A stretch of DNA of 14,113 bases from positions 1 to 14,113 of the forward strand of contig CAZWWS010000059.1 of assembly GCA_964637445.1 (NCBI GenBank), written 5' to 3'. The position numbers and the translations under genes were made by a program. Of this stretch, positions 7,133 through 14,113 are shown piece by piece (position 1 is the stretch's first letter; each line of letters opens with the position of its first letter). The notes beneath the pieces are model-generated. The model was given only the letters and a program-made list of their open reading frames with translations. It had not been told where the DNA came from and ran no database searches. Source of the DNA: M3 sp964637445. Lineage in GTDB: Bacteria > Bacteroidota > Bacteroidia > Bacteroidales > Muribaculaceae.

Positions 7133-8677
7133 TTAATATGGTGGAATATCATCGGAGGTTGTTGCTTGAAAATCAGCAGTCCCGCCCTGCAATATAGGAG
7201 TGCTGATTGGGGAAATTCCTTCGGGATTGTTCAATCGTGAGCCAACGGTTGCTTGCGAAATATCCTCTTCTCCCCAGTTTTCAAATCGAGCAAACCGAGC
7301 CTTAAATCGCAATTTGACATCATCGACTGAACCACTACGATGTTTTGCCACGATAAACTCAGCCAAACCTCTAATATCATTTCCTGCCGCATCAGTGTCA
7401 GAGCGAGAGTAATATTCGGGGCGGTGAATGAAACATACGATATCGGCATCTTGCTCGATAGCACCACTCTCGCGGAGGTCGGACAACTGTGGACGCTTGC
7501 CCTCGCTACCTGTTCCACGCGATTCGACCGAACGATTAAGCTGCGACAAAGCCACAATGGGTATATTCAACTCTTTTGCCAAATGCTTAAGCGAACGCGA
7601 TATCATACTCACCTCCTGTTCGCGGCTTCCAAATTTCATACCCGATGCATTCATTAGCTGCAAATAGTCGATAATCAAGAATTTAATATTATGTTCGCGA
7701 ACCAATCGGCGAGCCTTCGTTCGCAGTTCAAAAATAGAAAGCGATGGTGTGTCATCTATAAACAACGGCGCAGAATATAGATTCTTAATACGCGACATCA
7801 ACTGATCCCATTCCATCGTCGACAATCGACCGCTTTTGATCTTCTCACCCTCAATCTCGCAAGTGTTACAGATCAAACGATTTACGAGTTGAAGGTTTGA
7901 CATTTCAAGGGAGAATATGGCAACAGGTATATTGTAGTTAACGGCCATATTTTTTGCCATCGACAATACGAAAGCTGTTTTACCCATAGCCGGACGCGCA
8001 GCAATAATAATCAAATCGGAATTTTGCCATCCGGAAGTCAGCTTATCCAATTCGTGATAACCGGATTCAAGTCCGCTCAATCCAGATTTACGATTAGCGG
8101 CACTTTGGATTTGTTCAATCGCTTGACTAATTACAGGGTCGATTTGTGTAACATCTTTCTTTACATTGCGTTGTGAGATTTCAAATAGTTTACCCTCAGC
8201 TTCTTGCAATAGGTCATCCACATCATTGCTTTCATCAAAAGCCTTGTTCTCGATCTGAGAAGCGAATGAAATCAATTCGCGCGCCAAATATTTTTGCGCA
8301 ACAATTCGTGCATGATATTCGACGTGCGCACCGGAAGCCACTCTCGATGTTAACTCTGAAATGACGACAGGTCCGCCTACTTCTTCAAGCGTACCATTCA
8401 AGCGCAGTTGCTCTGTCACCGTCAACATGTCTATTGGCTGTTGTGATGCTCCCAACGACTGGATTGCCGAATATATTTTCTGATGTGACGGCTCATAGAA
8501 ACTCTCCGGTTTCAAAATATCACACACTATAGTATATGCGTCTTTTTCAAGCATCAAAGCACCCAACACGGCTTCTTCAAGTTCTAAATCACGCGGTTGC
8601 ATTCGTCCCCCGGCATCATACAATGACTGATGCTGAGGCTTATTTCTTTTGGTAAAATTATTTTGATTATTATCCAT
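7133..8677 (-). CDS. dnaB: Replicative DNA helicase DnaB
   Basis: Hexameric 5'-3' helicase of 514 residues that unwinds DNA at the replication fork and recruits primase. The N-terminal primase-interaction domain (about 28-130) begins with the usual QPRDLELEEAVLGALMLE. After a linker, the RecA-like domain (from about 197) shows Walker A ARPAMGKT (227-234), the FSLEMS segment with catalytic E258, and Walker B LIIDYLQLM (334-342). VALSQLNRSVESR (375-387) and SDLRESGAIEQDADIV follow. No intein is present. The C-terminal 45 residues after FENWGE are a low-complexity tail ending DDIPPY. The ATG start precedes a short polar N-terminus (MDNNQNN). It is transcribed divergently from ispE, and the LRR gene follows 96 bases downstream. 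Confidence 0.96.
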   Translation of the reverse strand: MDNNQNNFTKRNKPQHQSLYDAGGRMQPRDLELEEAVLGALMLEKDAYTIVCDILKPESFYEPSHQKIYSAIQSLGASQQPIDMLTVTEQLRLNGTLEEVGGPVVISELTSRVASGAHVEYHARIVAQKYLARELISFASQIENKAFDESNDVDDLLQEAEGKLFEISQRNVKKDVTQIDPVISQAIEQIQSAANRKSGLSGLESGYHELDKLTSGWQNSDLIIIAARPAMGKTAFVLSMAKNMAVNYNIPVAIFSLEMSNLQLVNRLICNTCEIEGEKIKSGRLSTMEWDQLMSRIKNLYSAPLFIDDTPSLSIFELRTKARRLVREHNIKFLIIDYLQLMNASGMKFGSREQEVSMISRSLKHLAKELNIPIVALSQLNRSVESRGTGSEGKRPQLSDLRESGAIEQDADIVCFIHRPEYYSRSDTDAAGNDIRGLAEFIVAKHRSGSVDDVKLRFKARFARFENWGEEDISQATVGSRLNNPEGISPISTPILQGGTADFQATTSDDIPPY

Positions 8678-8694
8678 CTCATTGTTATTTATGA

Positions 8695-8724
8695 CAAAGG
8701 TAGTGAAAAATATTATGCAACAAT
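8695..8724 (-). promoter_or_regulatory. Candidate dnaB promoter in the dnaB/ispE divergent gap
   Basis: The minus strand reads TACCTTTG (8695-8702), matching TAnnTTTG. An approximate -33 ATTG (8721-8724) lies 18 bases further upstream. Transcription would begin near 8689, giving a leader of only about 12 bases. The interval also contains a 7-bp dyad, AAATATT (8708-8714) with AATATTT (8722-8728), that overlaps the spacer and could be an operator. For ispE on the other strand only a poor -7-like TAAATTAG (8757-8764) is seen. Confidence 0.5.
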
Positions 8725-8786
8725 ATTTATTTATTTATACTTCCAAGAAAATTGTGTAAATTAGCTGTCCAAAAAAACGACTGAAT

Positions 8787-9611
8787 ATGATTTTATTCCC
8801 AAACGCCAAGATAAATATCGGATTAAACATCACTTCGCGACGTAGCGACGGCTATCATGAAATAGAAAGCATTATGTATCCCATCGGCTGGCATGACATT
8901 CTTGAAATCGTGCCGGCAAAAGGCGATAAGACTACCCTAACTATTTCAGGGCATCAAGTCAATTGTCCAATGGAAAAAAATTTGGTAATTAAAGCATATA
9001 ATGCAATATCAAGACTTGCAGATATTCCTCCTGTCGATATTTTTCTACGCAAAATAATTCCGGATGGAGCCGGACTGGGTGGTGGGTCGGCCGACGCTGC
9101 ATTTACCTTAAAGGGGCTTAATGAGCTTTTTTCGCTTAACTTGAGCAATGACACTCTATCTGAGATAGCATCGACGATTGGAGCTGATTGCCCATTCTTC
9201 ATCTACAATCGCCCTACATTTGCATCCGGAATCGGAACGACGTTCTCCCCTACCAAATTAGATTTGAAAGGATACAATATCCTTTTAATCAAGCCAAACG
9301 TCAGCGTACCCACCGCCGTTGCATACGCCGGAGTCACACCATGCCCTCCTAAGTATAAGTTAGAAGACCTATCATCATTGCCAATAGAGCAATGGCAAGA
9401 CGTAGTGGTCAATGATTTCGAACGGAGCATTTTCCCGGCTCATCCTCAAATAGACGAAGTTAAAGATTTCATTTTAGAAATGGGAGCCGAATATGCATCA
9501 ATGTCGGGCTCGGGTTCTGCCGTTTATGGCTTGTTTAAGCGTGACAATTTGGCAGAAATGGCTCGTCAACGATTCCCTGAATATGACATTTTTGAGTGTA
9601 AACTCCAGTAA
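8787..9611 (+). CDS. ispE: 4-diphosphocytidyl-2-C-methyl-D-erythritol kinase IspE
   Basis: GHMP-family kinase of 274 residues that phosphorylates CDP-methylerythritol at the 2-hydroxyl, the fourth step of the MEP pathway to isopentenyl diphosphate. Motif 1, FPNAKINIGLNI, holds the conserved K8. The glycine-rich ATP loop is GAGLGGGSADAA (94-105). IGADCPFF (131-138) provides the catalytic D134, and motif 3, MSGSGSAVYGLF, lies near the C-terminus. The start at 8787 puts the first motif at residue 4, as usual for the family. The gene stands alone on the + strand, is divergent from dnaB, and is followed by a weak terminator and then the grpE promoter. No defect is seen. Confidence 0.96.
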   Translation: MILFPNAKINIGLNITSRRSDGYHEIESIMYPIGWHDILEIVPAKGDKTTLTISGHQVNCPMEKNLVIKAYNAISRLADIPPVDIFLRKIIPDGAGLGGGSADAAFTLKGLNELFSLNLSNDTLSEIASTIGADCPFFIYNRPTFASGIGTTFSPTKLDLKGYNILLIKPNVSVPTAVAYAGVTPCPPKYKLEDLSSLPIEQWQDVVVNDFERSIFPAHPQIDEVKDFILEMGAEYASMSGSGSAVYGLFKRDNLAEMARQRFPEYDIFECKLQ

Positions 9612-9624
9612 TCACTCCTAATTG

Positions 9625-9645
9625 AACGATATTATTCGTTTTTTT
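9625..9645 (+). terminator. Weak terminator after ispE
   Basis: Short stem AACGA (9625-9629) with TCGTT (9636-9640) around a six-base loop, followed directly by five more T residues. It starts 14 bases after the ispE stop. The stem is short and AT-leaning, so termination may be incomplete. Confidence 0.45.
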
Positions 9646-9680
9646 GTTATCGACATAAATCACCAATCAAAAGTTGGAGT

Positions 9681-9697
9681 TTGGCAATGTTTTTGCA
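9681..9697 (+). promoter_or_regulatory. Sigma-54-type (-24/-12) promoter for grpE-dnaJ
   Basis: The sequence TTGGCA-N6-TTGCA has GG at 9683-9684 and GC at 9695-9696 separated by exactly 10 bases, the fixed spacing of RpoN promoters. Ten of the twelve informative positions of TGGCACG-N4-TTGCW match. Placing -12 on the C at 9696 puts +1 near 9708, 19 bases before the grpE ATG. No TTTG/TAnnTTTG pair with proper spacing exists in the same 115-base gap. That this promoter is used is inferred. Confidence 0.6.
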
Positions 9698-9726
9698 TAT
9701 AAGATACAAAATAACGAATAATAGAT

Positions 9727-10311
9727 ATGAATACTAATACGCAACCGAACGGCGATGCACTCGAAAACGAAGTTGCAACACCGGAGATCAATGAAATAAA
9801 TATTGAAGATACGATTGATGAAGCAAGCGTATCGGCATCCGACGAAGAGTTTTCGTTGACCGACGAGATTGAATCGCTTAAAAGTCAGCTCGAAAACGAG
9901 AAAAAGGAGTACCTGTTTCTTCGTGCCGAATTTGACAACTACAAAAAGCGCACACTGAAAGAGAAAGCCGACATCATTCGCAACGGAGCTGAATCGGCGA
10001 TGCGAGGCATCCTTCCTATCATCGACGATATGGAACGTGCCATTAGCGCAATGGCAAACACCGACGATGCTCAAGCTGTGAAAGAAGGCATCGACTTGAT
10101 TTACACCAAATTCAAGAAATATCTTGAGCAAAATGGAGTAAAAGAAATTGCAACCAATGGCGAAGATTTCGACACCGATTTCCACGAAGCTATTGCAATA
10201 ATACCCTCGCCCGACGAGAAGCAGAAAGGCAAAATCATCGACACTACGGAAAAAGGATATACCCTTAACGAAAAGGTGATCCGTCATGCAAAAGTAGTAG
10301 TAGGACAATAA
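9727..10311 (+). CDS. grpE: GrpE, nucleotide exchange factor of DnaK
   Basis: Co-chaperone of 194 residues that releases ADP from DnaK and so drives the chaperone cycle in the cytoplasm. An acidic, probably disordered N-terminus (1-43) is followed by a long heptad-rich coiled coil (about 44-125) containing RAEFDNYKKRT (66-76), the dimerisation stalk. The C-terminal beta domain carries the GrpE signature: GEDFDTDFHEAIAIIPSPDE, then KGYTLNEKVIRHAKVVVG. Length and motifs are normal. It is the first gene of the grpE-dnaJ pair, 16 bases ahead of dnaJ. A sigma-54-like promoter lies directly upstream. A long reading frame on the opposite strand spans the gene but is a shadow. Confidence 0.96.
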   Translation: MNTNTQPNGDALENEVATPEINEINIEDTIDEASVSASDEEFSLTDEIESLKSQLENEKKEYLFLRAEFDNYKKRTLKEKADIIRNGAESAMRGILPIIDDMERAISAMANTDDAQAVKEGIDLIYTKFKKYLEQNGVKEIATNGEDFDTDFHEAIAIIPSPDEKQKGKIIDTTEKGYTLNEKVIRHAKVVVGQ

Positions 10312-10327
10312 AACAGACTGATTACAG

Positions 10328-11491
10328 ATGGAAAAACGAGACTATTATGAAGTGCTTGGTGTAAGCAAGACAGCCACTGCTGACGAGCTTAAAAAAGCAT
10401 ACCGCAAAAAGGCGCTTCAATATCACCCGGACAGAAACCCCGGCGACAAAGAAGCCGAAGAGAAATTCAAAGAGGCTGCTGAAGCATACGATGTACTTAG
10501 CGACCCCAACAAGCGCGCTCGTTATGATCAGTTTGGTCATAATATGGGACAATCATTCGGTGGAGGCGGAGGCTTCTCCGGAGGAGGAATGTCGATGGAA
10601 GATATATTCTCCCACTTTGGCGACATATTTGGCGGTGGCGCCGGATTTGGAGGGTTTGGAGGGTTTGGAGGGGCAACCGGTGCGCGCGCACGCAAACGCA
10701 CTCCTCGTGGTAGCGACCTGCGCATCAAAGTGCGCTTGACACTCAAGGAGATAGCCGAAGGCGTAAGCAAAACTCTTAAGATACCTCGCTATGTGGCTTG
10801 CGAACACTGCAAAGGCACCGGAGCTAAAGCCGGGAATGCTTATACCACTTGCTCGCGCTGTCATGGGTCGGGTACTATTGTGACCACACAGCAGACAATA
10901 CTCGGCACTATGCAGTCAACGGCAATATGCCCAGACTGTCAAGGAGAAGGTCGTATTATCACCGAGAAATGCTCTCATTGTGGTGGTGAGGGTATCGAAC
11001 GAAAGGAAGAGGTCGTTTCGTTCAACATTCCCGCAGGCGTAGCCGAGGGCATGGTGCTCACCTTAAAAGGAAAAGGCAACGCCGCTCGTCATGGCGGTGT
11101 AAACGGCGATCTGCTTGTAGTAATCGAGGAAGAGAAAGATCCGGAACTCATTCGCGATGGCAACGACATAATATATAACCTCATGCTCGACTTCGCAACT
11201 GCAGCCCTCGGCGGCTCAGTAGAAGTGCCGACTATCTCGGGCAGAGCTCGCGTTAAGATTGCACCGGGGACACAACCCGGCAAGGTGCTTCGCTTAAGAG
11301 GCAAGGGACTACCCTCAACCGAAGGTTATGGCACCGGTGACGAGCTCGTAAATATTATGATATACGTTCCCGAAACGCTTACCGACGATGAACGTGCGGC
11401 TATCGAACGCCTAAAAGACAATCAAAATATGAAGCCTACTGAAAGTGCCAAAAATCGCATATTCAGCAAACTACGCCACATATTTGATTAA
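10328..11491 (+). CDS. dnaJ: DnaJ, Hsp40 co-chaperone of DnaK
   Basis: Type I Hsp40 of 387 residues that delivers unfolded clients to DnaK and stimulates its ATPase. The J domain (about 4-69) has HPD at 33-35. The Gly/Phe-rich linker (about 70-118) includes GFGGFGGFGG. Four CxxCxGxG zinc repeats follow at C158/C161, C175/C178, C201/C204 and C215/C218, so both zinc centres are intact. The C-terminal substrate-binding beta domains (about 230-350) include GDLLVVI and LDFATAALGGSVEVPT, and a dimerisation tail ends the protein. It starts 16 bases after grpE and is co-transcribed with it. dnaK is not in the window. A strong terminator follows 22 bases after the stop. Confidence 0.97.
   Translation: MEKRDYYEVLGVSKTATADELKKAYRKKALQYHPDRNPGDKEAEEKFKEAAEAYDVLSDPNKRARYDQFGHNMGQSFGGGGGFSGGGMSMEDIFSHFGDIFGGGAGFGGFGGFGGATGARARKRTPRGSDLRIKVRLTLKEIAEGVSKTLKIPRYVACEHCKGTGAKAGNAYTTCSRCHGSGTIVTTQQTILGTMQSTAICPDCQGEGRIITEKCSHCGGEGIERKEEVVSFNIPAGVAEGMVLTLKGKGNAARHGGVNGDLLVVIEEEKDPELIRDGNDIIYNLMLDFATAALGGSVEVPTISGRARVKIAPGTQPGKVLRLRGKGLPSTEGYGTGDELVNIMIYVPETLTDDERAAIERLKDNQNMKPTESAKNRIFSKLRHIFD
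10646..10672 (+). repeat. Three tandem copies of a 9-bp unit in the dnaJ Gly/Phe linker
   Basis: TTTGGAGGG is repeated three times without change, encoding Phe-Gly-Gly three times. Because the unit is three codons long, replication slippage would lengthen or shorten the flexible linker without breaking the frame. Confidence 0.85.
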
Positions 11492-11512
11492 GATACTTGT
11501 TAAAACAACACC

Positions 11513-11552
11513 AAAGCGGGTTGACTCACAAAAAAGTCAACCCGCTTTTTTT
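11513..11552. terminator. Strong bidirectional terminator between dnaJ and res
   Basis: A perfect 14-bp stem, AAAGCGGGTTGACT (11513-11526) with its complement (11535-11548), encloses an eight-base loop. Reading +, the stem ends in a run of seven T residues, a classic terminator for grpE-dnaJ. Reading -, it begins 16 bases after the res stop and ends CTTTGGTGTTGTTTT, a weaker but possible tail. One hairpin may therefore serve both converging genes. Confidence 0.88.
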
Positions 11553-11563
11553 AGATAGACTGT

Positions 11564-14113
11564 TTAATCTATACCATTTATGATGTCGTACAGATTTTCA
11601 AACTTATCAACGACTCCGTATTTTACGGTTGATGTAGATAGTTTATTGAATAACTTCTTAGCACACTCGGTTTTAGCCTTTTCCACACCACGAAGTTCCA
11701 TGCCGTCGAGAGAACCTTTTGTTTCAGCGACGAAGAATATGTGTCGAACAACACCCTCATTGAAAACAATCGCCCAGTCGGGAGCATAATCGCCAACAGG
11801 AGTTGGAATTTTCAATTTGCGAGGCAATTTCGCATAGATATATACTTCAGTAGCACTTTCAAGAGCCTTGGCAAAATCTCGCTCGCCGTCGCTGTCGTAT
11901 GCAACATACGGAGTAATATGTTTCTGCGCTTCAACAACCTTGTTGATATTCAATTTGCGTTCAGGGACAAAGATATTACTGTCATATTGCGACTTAGTGC
12001 GATTATAGGTGATATGATCTACAATCATAGTCGCCTTTTGCTCACGAATGATTTTGACCAAATTACGAATAAATTCTTCAGGGTTATTCTTGAATAGCAA
12101 CGCTTTCATACCCATTCCTTGAAGTATTTTCACGACCGAACGACGAGTGAGTTTTGCTCCGCGAGCAACATCTCCAACGAGGTCGTATGCCACTGTTGAA
12201 GTACATACATCGGTAAGTTCACGAGTGGTTGATTTTGTGTTGCCAAAAGTTACTGCGTCTTGTTGGTCTCCAACAACCTTTACATATTGCAGTTTTGTAA
12301 CCGTTAAGTCAGTTCTGACTTTTTCGATTACATTGCTAATCAACTCATCACTATCATAATGTACGGTGTAAACGTACTTATGGTTAATCTCGTTCCAAAT
12401 CCTTTGGAAACGGTCATCGCGGAAATTATCATTAAGTTCATTGCCGTCGGTAGTGTTCGGTGCTTCTTCCACCATATCGTCAAGTACTTTCGGATTGAAG
12501 ATAGATTGGATAAGCATATTTACACTCTCTGCAATAGGAGCTAATTTCTCACTCATTGGTGCAAGCGATTTGGCGGCATTGTCGTTATGATATTTCTCCG
12601 TAAGGAAACCCTTATCGTCGATGTAATCGTTATCTTCAAGATATACGATAATACGACTTGCTTCTGTCGGAGTGATTTCGTGCAATGCTCCGTCAATATC
12701 TTTAACTTTCTTTCCTGAGAAGTATTCAGGCGTAGCCATAACAGCACGCTCGCGAAGTGCTTCACGAGTTTCACGCTGTAATGCAGTAGTGAAGTCGGCA
12801 TAACTTTCGTTAGCAATAACGGTAAGCACATTGATGTTATGCACATCATCGCCGAGCATTTCTTTATCTTGGCGAATACCCTCTTTATTGACGCAGATAC
12901 GCAGACCACGACCTACCTCTTGGCGTTTTGCTGTGGTAGAATTAGAGTGGCGGAGCGTACAGATTTGAAACACATTAGGATTATCCCAACCCTCACGCAA
13001 AGCGGAGTGCGAGAAGATGAAGCGAGTCGGTTCATCAAAACTCAAAAGTCGCTCCTTATTTTTAAGGATAAGGTCGTATGCCGAAATATCTTCCGACAGT
13101 CCCGACTTTTTGTTTACTTTCTCACCATTGCTTATGCGACCTTTCTTATCGATAGAGAAATATCCTTTATGTGTTTCAAAAGCAGCGAAACGACGAAGAT
13201 ACATATCGTAAGGAGTATCGAAGATTGTAATATAATCGTTGACGATTCGGCTGTATTCTTCCTCAAATATCTGTTGGAATTTACCCTTTATTTCATTGCC
13301 GTCTTCGTCATATCGACGATAATTAGCCACTTCGTCAATAAAGAATAGCGACAAGCATTTTATGCCACGATTGAACAATTCCTTTTCTTTCTCGAAGTGA
13401 GCAATGATTGTTTCACGAATTTGCACTCGTTGCATAGCTTCCTCGTTGCTATCGCCAATCACTTGACCGCAATAAACGGTAACTCCATTTAGGAAAGTTA
13501 CATAACCTTTACCATGAGGATTTATTTCCGAGATAGTAAAGCCGTCATATTCAGCAAGACCCGATTCGGCATGCAAGTCATCGCCGACACTGAATTTCTT
13601 AACCTCACGACGAATAGCGCCCGAAGCATTTTTGCATTCAAGTTCAATGCGAGCCATAGGTGGGTGCTTAGGCGATAATATGATACTATCAACATATAGA
13701 TAGCCGGTTGTGCCACGCAAATTCTTTACTTCAAAGCCACGCACTTGAATACGCTTTACAAGTCGTTCCTTGAAAGCGTCGTATGCGTCAAGAGCATAGA
13801 TTGTATCGTGTTTGGTTTTGTGAGTGGCAGAATAGTTCATCACAAACAACGGATTAAATCGCTTGATACCGGCTTGTGTAGCGTCGCCCTCCATTTTCTG
13901 TGGTTCGTCCATTATGATAATCGGGCGATTGGCTGCAATCACATCAATCGGTTTACGGCTTTGGAACTCATCACGTACCGAATAGATGATTTTACTCTCC
14001 TTGCTCTTGCCACCCTCTTTCATAGAGGCAGCAAAAGCCTGAGTGTTGATTATCATCACCGATATATCACTGTTTTGTGAATAGGTGTCGAGTGCGTTAA
14101 GGTTTGAACTATT
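11564..14113 (-). CDS. res: Type III restriction enzyme, Res (helicase-nuclease) subunit, 5' end cut off by the window
   Basis: Large superfamily 2 translocase with a C-terminal nuclease. The frame stays open to the right edge, so the GTG at 14059 is not the real start and the Walker A region lies outside. Numbering from that GTG, the Walker B motif is IIMDEPQKM (D51), followed by motif III NYSATH (76-80). FIFSHSALREGWDNPNVFQ (motif V region, about 348-365) precedes motif VI, QEVGRGLR (380-387). The C-terminal PD-(D/E)xK nuclease has E726, P760-D761 and E779-T-K781, followed by GS, so both motor and nuclease look functional. Type III Res cuts DNA only in complex with a Mod methyltransferase, usually encoded just upstream, here beyond the edge. 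A lone type III-like helicase-nuclease of another defence system is the alternative. No frameshift is seen in the visible 850 residues. Confidence 0.9.
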   Translation of the reverse strand, partial: NSSNLNALDTYSQNSDISVMIINTQAFAASMKEGGKSKESKIIYSVRDEFQSRKPIDVIAANRPIIIMDEPQKMEGDATQAGIKRFNPLFVMNYSATHKTKHDTIYALDAYDAFKERLVKRIQVRGFEVKNLRGTTGYLYVDSIILSPKHPPMARIELECKNASGAIRREVKKFSVGDDLHAESGLAEYDGFTISEINPHGKGYVTFLNGVTVYCGQVIGDSNEEAMQRVQIRETIIAHFEKEKELFNRGIKCLSLFFIDEVANYRRYDEDGNEIKGKFQQIFEEEYSRIVNDYITIFDTPYDMYLRRFAAFETHKGYFSIDKKGRISNGEKVNKKSGLSEDISAYDLILKNKERLLSFDEPTRFIFSHSALREGWDNPNVFQICTLRHSNSTTAKRQEVGRGLRICVNKEGIRQDKEMLGDDVHNINVLTVIANESYADFTTALQRETREALRERAVMATPEYFSGKKVKDIDGALHEITPTEASRIIVYLEDNDYIDDKGFLTEKYHNDNAAKSLAPMSEKLAPIAESVNMLIQSIFNPKVLDDMVEEAPNTTDGNELNDNFRDDRFQRIWNEINHKYVYTVHYDSDELISNVIEKVRTDLTVTKLQYVKVVGDQQDAVTFGNTKSTTRELTDVCTSTVAYDLVGDVARGAKLTRRSVVKILQGMGMKALLFKNNPEEFIRNLVKIIREQKATMIVDHITYNRTKSQYDSNIFVPERKLNINKVVEAQKHITPYVAYDSDGERDFAKALESATEVYIYAKLPRKLKIPTPVGDYAPDWAIVFNEGVVRHIFFVAETKGSLDGMELRGVEKAKTECAKKLFNKLSTSTVKYGVVDKFENLYDIINGID

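Noticed and set aside
9667..10308. 213-codon open frame on the minus strand opposite grpE
   Set aside because: It lies wholly antisense to a clear GrpE, is rich in Phe and Cys as expected from reversed Lys/Glu codons, has no recognisable domain, and runs through the grpE promoter region.
10553..10864. Minus-strand frame opposite the dnaJ Gly/Phe and zinc regions
   Set aside because: It is low-complexity Ser/Pro/Arg sequence produced by the reverse of Gly-rich codons. dnaJ explains the bases fully.
12553..12909. 118-codon minus-strand frame inside res, in another frame
   Set aside because: It overlaps the intact helicase frame with no domain or start context.
14057..14059. GTG at 14059 as the start of res
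   Set aside because: The frame continues without a stop to base 14113, and the protein would lack the Walker A part of its motor. The gene is cut by the window edge.

Overview
The window looks like the chromosome of a Bacteroidales bacterium (phylum Bacteroidota). The evidence is a close match of the two-component pair to Bacteroides RprX/RprY, Bacteroidota-type promoters (TTTG and TAnnTTTG boxes), AT-rich leaders without clear Shine-Dalgarno sites, and a secreted cysteine-rich 21-residue leucine-rich-repeat protein. The genus cannot be fixed from the sequence. Coding density is high, no gap exceeds 300 bases, and no tRNA, rRNA, CRISPR array or insertion sequence was seen.

Layout. Bases 1-124 hold two facing terminators, one for a + strand gene off the left edge and one for rprXY. 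On the minus strand follow rprX-rprY (832-2346 and 125-826), nhaA (2606-3997), lepA (4053-5840), a secreted LRR protein (5978-7036) and dnaB (7133-8677). dnaB is divergent from ispE (+, 8787-9611). Next come grpE and dnaJ (+, 9727-10311 and 10328-11491), which form one operon. dnaJ converges on a type III restriction subunit gene (minus, 11564 to the right edge), with a strong terminator hairpin between them.

How the genes work together. Most are housekeeping: translation fidelity (LepA), replication (DnaB), isoprenoid precursor synthesis (IspE), protein folding (GrpE and DnaJ, partners of a DnaK that lies elsewhere), sodium/proton exchange (NhaA) and envelope or stress signalling (RprX/RprY). 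Accessory content is the LRR protein and the Res subunit, whose 5' end and partner methyltransferase are outside the window.

Most worth a second look: (i) a near-consensus sigma-54 (-24/-12) promoter just upstream of grpE-dnaJ, in place of a normal Bacteroidota promoter; (ii) the longest nhaA frame starts with a GTG inside the lepA terminator loop, so the true start is probably the ATG at 3997; (iii) an LRR domain of thirteen exactly 21-residue repeats that runs to the last residue; (iv) the type III restriction gene at the right edge. I found no clearly new multi-gene system in the window.
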